The translations under genes and the position numbers were made by a program. The notes beneath the pieces were generated by a model. The model was not told the DNA's origin, made no database searches, and saw only the letters and a program-made list of their open reading frames with translations. Positions 1-6,580 of a DNA stretch of 9,368 nt are shown in pieces (the first letter of the stretch is position 1; each line of letters opens with the position of its first letter). This stretch comes from Desulfobacula sp. (lineage in GTDB: Bacteria; Desulfobacterota; Desulfobacteria; Desulfobacterales; Desulfobacteraceae): assembly GCA_011390085.1 (NCBI GenBank), contig JAABTB010000045.1:1-9368 (forward strand), read 5' to 3'.

Positions 1-1
1 T

Positions 2-325
2 CATGTCATCGACATCATGAAAAAGGTCGGAAAAGAGATGCGGGAAGATGAAACCTATGGTCCGCTCATGCTTGAAGATCCGGATATTTTCGGATTAGAC
101 AAATTCAGCGAGTCTTCCGTCATCATTAAAGGCCGGATCAAGACAAAACCCATCCGGCAATGGGAAGTGGGCCGGGAATATCTGCGAAGAATCAAGCTCT
201 CCTTTGATGCGCATCATATTGAAATCCCCTTTCCACATCGTTCGATTTATTTTGGAGAAAACAGCAAGCCCTTTGATCTGCAATTGCTGGAAAAACTTCA
301 ACAGCCCGAAACCGCAACCGATTGA
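2..325 (+). CDS. MscS-family mechanosensitive ion channel, C-terminal part (5' truncated)
   Basis: Only the last 107 codons are in the window; the frame is open from base 2, so the first ATG at 17 is an internal methionine and not the start. The visible part matches the cytoplasmic C-terminal domain of MscS-type channels. A segment like GLDKFSESSVIIKGRIKTKP is followed by RRIKLSFDAHHIEIPFPHR and a closing IYFGE, which is the typical alpha/beta domain and final beta strand (IPFPxRxIYF) of the family. Such channels sit in the inner membrane and open under membrane tension to release small solutes after a drop in external osmolarity. No membrane helix is visible because the pore lies upstream of the window. 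The stop is 61 bases before the sucrose-phosphate synthase gene on the same strand, so co-transcription is plausible and would pair solute release with solute synthesis. Family assignment is firm; which MscS subtype, and its total length, cannot be told. Confidence 0.88.
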   Translation, partial: HVIDIMKKVGKEMREDETYGPLMLEDPDIFGLDKFSESSVIIKGRIKTKPIRQWEVGREYLRRIKLSFDAHHIEIPFPHRSIYFGENSKPFDLQLLEKLQQPETATD

Positions 326-370
326 AAAAAACATCGCCCCAAAACGACGGCATCCCGGGATGAATTCAGA

Positions 371-376
371 AGGAGG
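371..376 (+). promoter_or_regulatory. Ribosome binding site of sucrose-phosphate synthase
   Basis: A perfect AGGAGG lies 10 bases before the ATG at 387. It decides the start: the same frame is open back to an ATG at 204 and has another ATG at 360, but the 204 start would lie inside the channel gene, and 360 is upstream of the Shine-Dalgarno sequence. The family's N-terminal beta strand begins right after residue 6 from the 387 start. Confidence 0.85.
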
Positions 377-386
377 GACAAAAGGC

Positions 387-2594
387 ATGGCTTTGGAAAA
401 AGGACTTTATATTCAAATGTTCAGCATTCACGGACTGGTCCGCGCCGAGAACATGGAGCTGGGACACGACGCAGATACCGGCGGCCAGGTCAAATATGTG
501 GTGGAATTATGCAAAACCCTGTCCGCCTTCGACGAGGTCCGGAAAATTGATTTATTCACCCGGTTGATTCAGGACAAAGCCTGTTCTGATGATTACAGCC
601 GGCCCCTGGAACAGGTGAATGACAAATTCCGCATCGTACGGATCCAATGCGAGGGGAAAAAATATATCCGCAAAGAATTACTCTGGCCCCATTTGGATGA
701 ATTTGTGGATAAGACCATTAAATTTATCCGCCAGGAAAAAAACATTCCGGATATTGTCCACGGTCATTACCCGGATGCGGGTTATGTGGCAATGGAGCTG
801 GCCAGTTTCTTTGGTCTCCCCCTGGTCTATACCGGCCATTCCCTGGGCCGGTCCAAGAAAGCCAGACTGATAGAAGAAGGGATCGATATCCATGAGATGA
901 ACCGAAAGCTGAAAATCGACTATCGCATTGATATGGAGGAACAGATTCTGAAATCCGCCGACAGGGTCATCACCAGCACCCGTCAGGAAATTGAAATCCA
1001 GTACGGACTTTACCGAAACCGGACCCTGCCGACGTATCGGGTCATTCCGCCAGGGATCGGTATTGATCGGTTTTATCCCTATTACCATGATACCTTTGCC
1101 GGCAGCCGGGAAAAAGAAGAGGCCCTTTTTGCAAAGGCCTCGGTAAACCAGGAATTAAACCGGTTTTTTACGCACCCGGACAAGCCCCTGGTCCTGGTCC
1201 TTTGCCGCCCGGATAAGCGGAAAAATATCCAGGGATTGGTAAAGGCCTATGGTGAAGATGCCGAGCTCCAGGCCATGGCCAATCTTGCCATATTTGCCGG
1301 TATCCGGAAAGATATTTCAGAAAAGGAAGAAACAGAGCGGGATGTCCTGACACAGATGCTGCTGTTGATGGACAAATACAATCTGTACGGGAAAATGGCC
1401 ATTCCCAAGCAACATGATTTTGAACATGAGGTTCCGGAACTCTATCGGATTGCGGCAGAAAAACGAGGGGTCTTTGTCAATCCCGCCCTGACAGAGCCCT
1501 TTGGCCTGACCCTGCTGGAAGCCCTTGCCTGCGGCCTGCCCATCGTGGCCACCAATGACGGCGGCCCAAGGGATATTGTTCATAACTGTCAGACCGGAAC
1601 CCTTGTGGATCCAACAGATACGCCGGCCATTGCCTCCGCCGTAAAGGATATTATTGTTCATCCGGACAAGTGGCATTTATTTTCAAAAAACGGCATCTTA
1701 AATACCCGGAAATTCTATTCCTGGGAAAATCATGCCAGAACCTATTGCGACGAAGTGAGTGAGGTCTGCCGCCAATATGAAAAATCATTTATAACCGCCA
1801 TTGAACCCAGGCAACGCATCGGCAAGCGGTTGGCCAAACTGGACTATATGGTGGTCACCGATATTGACGACACCCTTTTGGGGGGAAATCCCGAAGAACT
1901 CAAGGACTTGATGGACCTGCTTGAAAAAAACGCCGGACATATAGGCTTTGCCGTAGCCACCGGAAGGGTATTTGAATCCGCCATGGATATTCTCAACACC
2001 CACGGGGTGAGGATACCGGATATCATTATCTCCGGTGTGGGCAGCCGGATCAACTATGGCGATTCCCTGGACCATGACAAGGGCTGGGAAACCCATATTT
2101 CCAAAAGCTGGGATCCGGACGTGATTTCATTACGGCTCAAAGAGATTGATTTTATCCGCCCCCAGTCTGCAACCGTTCAAGGACCTTATAAGCTGAGTTA
2201 TATCATGGAACCCGGGAAAGACCGGTTGGCAAGGATCCATCATATCTTAACCAAAAACAGATTCAAATATTCGCTGATCTATTCCCAGGATAAATACCTT
2301 GATATCCTTCCCTACCGGGCCTCCAAGGGAAAAGCGGTTCGATATCTGAGCTATAAATGGGGAATCCCGCTGCGAAACATCCTGGTCTGCGGTGATTCGG
2401 GAAATGATGCGGAAATGATTAAAGGTGATACCCTGGGCATTGTCGTGGGCAATTACAAACCTGAGCTTGAGCCGTTAAAATCTACAAAACGCATATATTT
2501 TGCCAAAACTTCTTATGCCGGCGGGATCACGGAGGGTATCCGTCATTATCAATTTATCCGGAAATCAAAGGGGATGGTGCCGAATGACAATTAA
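387..2594 (+). CDS. sps: Sucrose-phosphate synthase with C-terminal HAD sucrose-phosphate phosphatase domain (probably bifunctional)
   Basis: A cytosolic enzyme of 735 residues that should make sucrose-6-phosphate from UDP-glucose and fructose-6-phosphate and then remove the phosphate. Residues 1 to about 470 form a GT4 glycosyltransferase. GHDADTGGQVKYVVEL at 26-41 is the sucrose-synthase/SPS N-terminal signature; RPDKRKN at 274-280 carries the sugar-nucleotide Arg/Lys pair; E370 and E378 form the E-x7-E motif in TEPFGLTLLEALACG. From about 485 a HAD class IIB phosphatase follows with its set complete: D492 and D494 in DIDDT (nucleophile and acid/base), T525 in VATGR, K647, and D670/D674 in GDSGND. 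In several cyanobacterial and plant SPS proteins this domain has lost catalytic residues; here it has not, so both reactions are expected from one chain. The length fits two-domain bacterial SPS. The gene overlaps the phosphorylase gene by 11 bases and follows an MscS channel, pointing to sucrose as an osmolyte. A glucosyl-sugar-phosphate relative is possible but less likely. Confidence 0.92.
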   Translation: MALEKGLYIQMFSIHGLVRAENMELGHDADTGGQVKYVVELCKTLSAFDEVRKIDLFTRLIQDKACSDDYSRPLEQVNDKFRIVRIQCEGKKYIRKELLWPHLDEFVDKTIKFIRQEKNIPDIVHGHYPDAGYVAMELASFFGLPLVYTGHSLGRSKKARLIEEGIDIHEMNRKLKIDYRIDMEEQILKSADRVITSTRQEIEIQYGLYRNRTLPTYRVIPPGIGIDRFYPYYHDTFAGSREKEEALFAKASVNQELNRFFTHPDKPLVLVLCRPDKRKNIQGLVKAYGEDAELQAMANLAIFAGIRKDISEKEETERDVLTQMLLLMDKYNLYGKMAIPKQHDFEHEVPELYRIAAEKRGVFVNPALTEPFGLTLLEALACGLPIVATNDGGPRDIVHNCQTGTLVDPTDTPAIASAVKDIIVHPDKWHLFSKNGILNTRKFYSWENHARTYCDEVSEVCRQYEKSFITAIEPRQRIGKRLAKLDYMVVTDIDDTLLGGNPEELKDLMDLLEKNAGHIGFAVATGRVFESAMDILNTHGVRIPDIIISGVGSRINYGDSLDHDKGWETHISKSWDPDVISLRLKEIDFIRPQSATVQGPYKLSYIMEPGKDRLARIHHILTKNRFKYSLIYSQDKYLDILPYRASKGKAVRYLSYKWGIPLRNILVCGDSGNDAEMIKGDTLGIVVGNYKPELEPLKSTKRIYFAKTSYAGGITEGIRHYQFIRKSKGMVPNDN

Positions 2595-4032
2595 AAACAA
2601 AATTCAATTGATTACTTATCCTGACAGTTTAGGGATCAACCTGCCCGAATTGCATTATGTACTTCGTAAATATTTTTCCAAGGCCATCGGCGGTGTTCAC
2701 CTGCTCCCCTTTTATCCGTCCTCTTCAGACAGGGGGTTTGCTCCTTTGACCTATGATGAAGTGGATCCGGCCTTCGGCACATGGGACGATGTGGAGAAAA
2801 TCGGCCGGGACTTTGACCTGATCATTGATTTCATGGTCAATCACATCTCCCGCCAGTCTGTTTTTTTTCAGGACTATGTTGCCAAGGGGGCCGGCAGTGA
2901 ATACGCAGATATGTTCCTCAGTTTTAATAAACTGGCGCCCAACGGCTGGGTAAGTGACGAAGATCTGGCAAAGGTCTATACCCGGAAACCCCGGCCGCCC
3001 TATCAGACTCTGGAACGACCCGACGGGAGTCTGGAAAAAATATGGTGCACCTTTGACAATGAGCAGATTGACCTGGATTATAATTCGCCCAAAACCCAAG
3101 AAGTCATGCGCAAATTTCTGATCCGGCTGGCAAGGAACCGGCCCAAAATGATCCGCCTGGATGCCGTTGCCTATACCACCGTAGAGGTGGGAACCAATTG
3201 TTTTTTCCTGGAACCCGGGATCTGGGAACTTCTGGAATGGTTCAACGATTATACCTCTGCCTTTGATACGCAGATCCTGCCTGAAGTCCACGAGCATTAT
3301 TCCTACCAGCTCAAGCTGGCGGAAAAAGGATACTGGTGTTATGATTTTGTGATGCCCATGCTGGTTCTCCATTCCCTTTACATGGGCAAGACCCGGTCCC
3401 TTAAATCCTGGCTGAGAAAATGTCCGAGAAAACAGATCACTACTTTGGATACCCATGACGGAATCGGTGTGGTGGATGTCGTTGATATGCTGAATCCGGC
3501 TGAAATAGATCAGACCCTTGAAAAACTGTATGAGCGGGGCTCCAATGTAAAGAAAACCTATTCCGGGCCGGACTACCAGAACCTGGATATCTACCAGGTG
3601 AACTGCACCTATTATTCAGCCCTGGGCTGCAATGATGATGCCTATATCGCCGCCAGAACCATCCAGTTCTTTTCACCGGGCATCCCTCAGGTCTATTATG
3701 TGGGCCTGCTGGCAGGTGAAAACGATATTGAGCTGCTGGAAAAGACAAAACTGGGCAGAAACATCAACCGTCACAATTATACGATTGAAGAAATCCGGGA
3801 GGCCATCAAAAAACCTGTGGTTCAAAGGCTTTTAAGGCTCATGGAGTTTCGCAACAGTTATCCTGCATTTAACGGAGAATTTACCGTTTTTAAATCCAAA
3901 GATACCGAGCTTTACCTGGAATGGACCCTGAAACAGCATACGGTCACCGCCCATATCGATGTTAAAACCTATGCAATAAAAATCACCTATACGGACCCGG
4001 TTGCTTCCCGTTTAGTGGAATTCCATGCATAA
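2584..4032 (+). CDS. GH13_18 sucrose phosphorylase family enzyme
   Basis: A cytosolic retaining enzyme of 482 residues expected to split sucrose with phosphate into alpha-glucose-1-phosphate and fructose. It opens with NKIQLITYPDSLG, the family hallmark, followed by GGVHLLPFYPSSSDRGFAP. The catalytic trio is present: nucleophile D193 in IRLDAVAY, acid/base E234 in LPEVHEHY, and D292 in LDTHDGIGV; these match D192, E232 and D290 of the Bifidobacterium adolescentis enzyme as I recall it. The mobile loop reads NLDIYQVNCTYYSALGCNDD, with Y337 as in plain sucrose phosphorylases, where the sucrose-6'-phosphate phosphorylases I remember have histidine. The other acceptor loop (Y132-T-R-K-P-R-P-P-Y140) is unusually basic, so sucrose-6'-phosphate, glucosylglycerol or glucosylglycerate remain possible substrates. 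Start at 2584: it lies inside the last codons of the SPS gene, 10 bases after GGGG at 2570-2573, and gives the family's usual N-terminus. The 11-base overlap implies translational coupling with SPS. Family is certain, substrate is not. Confidence 0.9.
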   Translation: MTIKNKIQLITYPDSLGINLPELHYVLRKYFSKAIGGVHLLPFYPSSSDRGFAPLTYDEVDPAFGTWDDVEKIGRDFDLIIDFMVNHISRQSVFFQDYVAKGAGSEYADMFLSFNKLAPNGWVSDEDLAKVYTRKPRPPYQTLERPDGSLEKIWCTFDNEQIDLDYNSPKTQEVMRKFLIRLARNRPKMIRLDAVAYTTVEVGTNCFFLEPGIWELLEWFNDYTSAFDTQILPEVHEHYSYQLKLAEKGYWCYDFVMPMLVLHSLYMGKTRSLKSWLRKCPRKQITTLDTHDGIGVVDVVDMLNPAEIDQTLEKLYERGSNVKKTYSGPDYQNLDIYQVNCTYYSALGCNDDAYIAARTIQFFSPGIPQVYYVGLLAGENDIELLEKTKLGRNINRHNYTIEEIREAIKKPVVQRLLRLMEFRNSYPAFNGEFTVFKSKDTELYLEWTLKQHTVTAHIDVKTYAIKITYTDPVASRLVEFHA

Positions 4033-4043
4033 CCGGATATTCG

Positions 4044-4067
4044 CATAAACCGGGGCCAGCGTTTATG
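4044..4067. terminator. Short inverted repeat between convergent genes, possible weak terminator
   Basis: CATAAAC at 4044-4050 and GTTTATG at 4061-4067 are perfect inverted repeats around a 10-base loop. They lie in the 43-base gap between the stops of the phosphorylase gene and the convergent DUF362 gene. The stem is only 7 bp, mostly A/T, and no T run follows on either strand, so this is not a canonical intrinsic terminator. Its place between convergent genes is the only further support. Confidence 0.25.
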
Positions 4068-4075
4068 AAATCCGT

Positions 4076-5143
4076 CTAAGTAAGGGTCATGGCCTTTTCA
4101 GGGCAGACCTCCTGGCAGCAGAAACAGGTGATGCAGGTATCGGCATCCACCAGGGGAATCCCGTCGGTCATGGTGAGTGCCCCCACCGGACACTGATCGA
4201 TACAGGCCCCGCACGAGGTGCACCGTTCCGGATCAGCCTTGGGCCTGACTTTTGTCTTGCCGGCCATGAATTCCCGGATCACCTGGTTCCCGGCAATGGC
4301 CTCACCCCCCAGGGGCGGCAGTTTGAAATCCGGTATCACCTGCATCCGGCCGTGGATTTGGATCTTTTCCCGGTCAAAGTCCCCAAGCCCCAGCTCCCGT
4401 GCCCTTTGAAGAAACCGCAGGGCGCCGGGATCAAGCCCCATCATCCGGGCCACCACCCCGTCCATGGCCACGGCATTGTCTGCTGCCAGAATAAGTCCGA
4501 TATGTCTCAATTCAGGTGAGGCAGGCCCGTTTCCCTCCATGCCCGTGACCGCATCCATGATGAACAGATCCGGGACCCGGAGCCGGAAGACCTCCACAAT
4601 GAGCTCATGAAACCGCAGCGGCGTGCCGGCAATCTGGTGGAGCCTTGCTTTTTGCGCTCCCGGCAGAATCCCGTAGCTGTTTTTGATGGCCCCGGTCATG
4701 ACCGTCAGGCCATGGGTTTTGAATTTGGGCAGGCTGATCAGGATATCGGCATCCAGGATGTCTTTGGAAACTCCGACTTCGGCCATGAAATCCGGATGAA
4801 AGGCAAGATTTTGGGTAGTATGCCCCAGGTTTCTGTAATAACCCTTGGCCGCCGTCATCAATCCGGTTTTTTCAAAACTGTTTTCATTGTCCCCATAATT
4901 GAACAGACCGGGGTTATCCCCCACGACAATCTGTGCCGGGGAAAGGGATTCAACCTTTTCCACCACGGCCCGTAACAGGGCCGGATGTGTGACGATATGC
5001 TCTTCAGGACCCGAGGCCCGGAGCACATTGGGTTTGATCACCACTTTTTTCCCGGTAAGGACCTGGGGGAAAAGGGTAAAGACCCGATCCACCGCAACCC
5101 GGCAAGTCTCGTAGGAAGCCGGGTGTATCATGACTTGATGCAT
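4076..5143 (-). CDS. DUF362 domain protein with two C-terminal [4Fe-4S] ferredoxin motifs
   Basis: A protein of 355 residues with no signal peptide or membrane helix, so probably cytosolic. Residues from about 30 to 290 form a DUF362 domain. Recognisable stretches are VVIKPN near the N-terminus, VVGDNPG, and the family core LPKFKTH, TGAIKNSYGILPG, followed by a conserved AMDG segment. The last 50 residues are a bacterial ferredoxin fold: C308, C311, C314 and C318 (CTSCGACIDQCP), then C337, C340, C343 and C347 (CITCFCCQEVCP, with an extra C342). Each CxxCxxCxxxCP set should hold one [4Fe-4S] cluster, so electron transfer or redox sensing is likely, but the reaction of DUF362 proteins is not known to me. 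The gene stands alone on the - strand, convergent with the sucrose genes and divergent from the MFS gene. ATG at 5143 has AGGAGA 7 bases upstream. Such proteins are frequent in anaerobes. The family call is firm, the function unknown. Confidence 0.9.
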   Translation of the reverse strand: MHQVMIHPASYETCRVAVDRVFTLFPQVLTGKKVVIKPNVLRASGPEEHIVTHPALLRAVVEKVESLSPAQIVVGDNPGLFNYGDNENSFEKTGLMTAAKGYYRNLGHTTQNLAFHPDFMAEVGVSKDILDADILISLPKFKTHGLTVMTGAIKNSYGILPGAQKARLHQIAGTPLRFHELIVEVFRLRVPDLFIMDAVTGMEGNGPASPELRHIGLILAADNAVAMDGVVARMMGLDPGALRFLQRARELGLGDFDREKIQIHGRMQVIPDFKLPPLGGEAIAGNQVIREFMAGKTKVRPKADPERCTSCGACIDQCPVGALTMTDGIPLVDADTCITCFCCQEVCPEKAMTLT

Positions 5144-5150
5144 GGTGTTT

Positions 5151-5156
5151 TCTCCT
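5151..5156 (-). promoter_or_regulatory. Ribosome binding site of the DUF362 gene
   Basis: On the - strand AGGAGA lies 7 bases before the ATG at 5143-5141, supporting that start. Confidence 0.75.
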
Positions 5157-5171
5157 CATGAGAATATAATA

Positions 5172-5201
5172 TTGTATCGCAATTTTTTACTATACTATAC
5201 T
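5172..5201 (+). promoter_or_regulatory. Candidate sigma-70-type promoter for the MFS gene
   Basis: TTGTAT at 5172-5177 and TATACT at 5196-5201 are 18 bases apart; the -10 box matches the consensus in five of six positions, the -35 box only in three. The -10 box lies 54 bases before the MFS ATG. TATAAT at 5205-5210 is a better -10 box but has only a T run at the -35 distance. In such A+T-rich DNA chance matches are common, so this is a suggestion. Confidence 0.35.
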
Positions 5202-5255
5202 TTTTATAATGATTATTGTAGCATCAATTTTTTATAAAATTCCATATGCAGGACA

Positions 5256-6524
5256 ATGAATACCCTCAAAGATACATATTTCAGACAAAATGCCGCAGGC
5301 GTCGCCCTGGTGGAATTTTTCTGGGGCCTTGGATTTCCGGTCATCCTGGAGTCCACCTTTCTCCAGATCTTTCTCAAAAACAATGGGGCTTCGGATTTTC
5401 TCATCGGCCTTGTTCCTTCCATCCTGATCCTGGGGGTTTCCCTCTTTCCTTTGACGGCAAGCTATCTGACCCGGAACCGGGAAAGAAAAAAAATCATCGT
5501 GCTGTATCTTCACCTGGTATCCTCCTGCTCCACCCTGTTTTATGGCGTTTATCTGTTTTTTGCAAAGGATACGGTCCTGATTTTACCGGCTTTTTTCATC
5601 TCATACCTCATCTTTTCCATTTGCCTTGGCATAACCCTTCCGGTCTGGCTTCATTTCCTGGTAAAAATTTTTTCCCAAAGAAAAAGCGTCCAGGGGCTGG
5701 GCATCATGTATCTTTCCCAGAGCACGGCCAAACTGATCTCAAGTCTTTTGATTCTTAAAATGGTGGAAAGCTTTTCCTTTTCCCTGCGCTCTTCTGCCCT
5801 GATTTTTCTATTTTCCGGCCTCTGCTTTCTCCTGGGGTCTCTGTGCTTTTTGTTCACAAAGGAATTGCCCTCGACTGAACGTCCGGTTATCCTCAAGGAT
5901 GGGTTTTATCAGCACACCAGAGACACCATTGTGGAAATGGTTCAAAATAAAAACCTGGTCAGATACCTCATCGGGGACCTGGACAATTATATTATCCTGA
6001 CGGTGCTTTCTTTTTATGCCATCTACGCAACCCAGTATTTCGCAATCAAAGACGCTACGGCGGCCGGGCTTTTTGTCGCCCTGATCTATGCCGGCTCCAT
6101 CCTAGCCAACCTGATGCTGGGGACCTTGAACCTCTTGAGCCTGAAAAGCAAATTTTTATCCACAAAGCTCCTTGGCCTTGTGATCCTCCTGATTTTAATC
6201 TTTTCGCCCGGATTTACGGGATTTTTATCGGCCAGTTTTCTCATGGGTTTCTGCAGGGGAGTACGGGGACTTGTGTATTCACCTGCCATTAAAAATTTCT
6301 GCAAAAGGGAGGACACCACAGGATATTTTGCTGCAGCCCCCCTTTTGACCCTCCTTTTCGGTTCAGGGTTCCCGGCCCTGGCTGGAAAGATGCTGGATCT
6401 GTTTTCGCACCAGGGGCCCCTTTCCTATCAGATCCTGTTTGGGATCTGCTTCGGCCTTGTCATCGTCACCCTGATTTTTGCGCAGCTTACGGATTTTGAT
6501 CCTGAAGCCGGCAAGACCCCTTGA
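5256..6524 (+). CDS. Major facilitator superfamily (MFS) transporter, substrate unknown
   Basis: An inner-membrane protein of 422 residues with about twelve hydrophobic helices, roughly at 12-40, 46-70, 79-101, 107-137, 148-170, 178-199, then 238-260, 268-290, 300-320, 322-345, 357-380 and 390-412. The longer hydrophilic loop at about 200-236 separates the two six-helix halves, the standard MFS layout. The loop after helix 2 reads SYLTRNRERKK, a degenerate form of the MFS motif A (usually GxLaDRxGRkk). The acidic residue of that motif is absent, although the basic cluster is kept. The start is ATG 5256; AGGA at 5250-5253 is only 2 bases away, so initiation may be weak, and an in-frame TAA at 5235 rules out a longer product. 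The gene is divergent from DUF362 and 56 bases ahead of the efflux adaptor on the same strand. Sugar uptake, suggested by the sucrose genes, and drug efflux, suggested by the RND genes, are both only context guesses. Confidence 0.85.
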   Translation: MNTLKDTYFRQNAAGVALVEFFWGLGFPVILESTFLQIFLKNNGASDFLIGLVPSILILGVSLFPLTASYLTRNRERKKIIVLYLHLVSSCSTLFYGVYLFFAKDTVLILPAFFISYLIFSICLGITLPVWLHFLVKIFSQRKSVQGLGIMYLSQSTAKLISSLLILKMVESFSFSLRSSALIFLFSGLCFLLGSLCFLFTKELPSTERPVILKDGFYQHTRDTIVEMVQNKNLVRYLIGDLDNYIILTVLSFYAIYATQYFAIKDATAAGLFVALIYAGSILANLMLGTLNLLSLKSKFLSTKLLGLVILLILIFSPGFTGFLSASFLMGFCRGVRGLVYSPAIKNFCKREDTTGYFAAAPLLTLLFGSGFPALAGKMLDLFSHQGPLSYQILFGICFGLVIVTLIFAQLTDFDPEAGKTP

Positions 6525-6580
6525 AAACGATTTAATCGGCCATATGTTCATGAGAATTTTTTATAATGAAGGATATGTGT
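6525..6580 (+). other. Short gap before the efflux adaptor, with a small palindrome
   Basis: The gap contains the palindrome CGATT-T-AATCG at 6528-6538, directly after the MFS stop. It also holds TCATGAGAAT at 6548-6557 running into AATTTTTTATAA at 6555-6566. Both of those strings also occur in the divergent region before the MFS gene, at 5156-5165 and 5226-5237. The palindrome is too short and lacks a T run for a terminator. It might be an operator half-site pair or chance. Confidence 0.3.
6569..6573 (+). promoter_or_regulatory. Ribosome binding site deciding the adaptor start at 6581
   Basis: AAGGA lies 7 bases before the ATG at 6581. The frame is open to an earlier ATG at 6566, which has only a weak GAGAA at 6552-6556 and would add five residues (MKDMC). 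The later start is therefore preferred. Confidence 0.6.

Larger units (their letters stand above)
5144..5255. other. A+T-rich divergent intergenic region
   Basis: The 112 bases between the divergently read DUF362 and MFS genes are far richer in A and T than the surrounding coding DNA, especially 5161-5240. They must carry the promoters for both directions. They hold several TATA-type hexamers (TATACT at 5191 and 5196, TATAAT at 5205) and a small perfect palindrome, ATAAT-G-ATTAT, at 5206-5216. No convincing -35/-10 pair was found for the - strand gene. No small ORF with a ribosome binding site was seen. Confidence 0.7.

Noticed and set aside
204..386. N-terminal extension of the sucrose-phosphate synthase frame to ATG 204 or 360
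   Set aside because: The extension overlaps the channel gene, its residues do not resemble any family, and the AGGAGG at 371-376 points to ATG 387.
2500..2583. N-terminal extension of the phosphorylase frame to ATG 2500
   Set aside because: The extra 28 residues lie in another frame of the SPS coding region. The family N-terminus (NKIQLITY) starts right after ATG 2584, which has its own ribosome binding site.
2725..3456. Open frame of 243 codons on the - strand opposite the phosphorylase
   Set aside because: It lies fully opposite a gene with an intact catalytic set, shows no recognisable family, and is a shadow frame.
4607..4975. Open frame of 122 codons on the + strand inside the DUF362 gene
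   Set aside because: It is antisense to conserved DUF362 motifs and has no family features.
5246..5758. Open frame of 170 codons on the + strand overlapping the MFS start
   Set aside because: Its translation is Pro-, His- and Lys-rich without helices, while the overlapping frame encodes a clear membrane transporter.
6562..6567. TATAAT just at the adaptor's first ATG as a promoter -10 box
   Set aside because: No -35 box lies at the right distance, and a transcript from it would leave almost no leader before ATG 6581 and would lose the AAGGA ribosome binding site.
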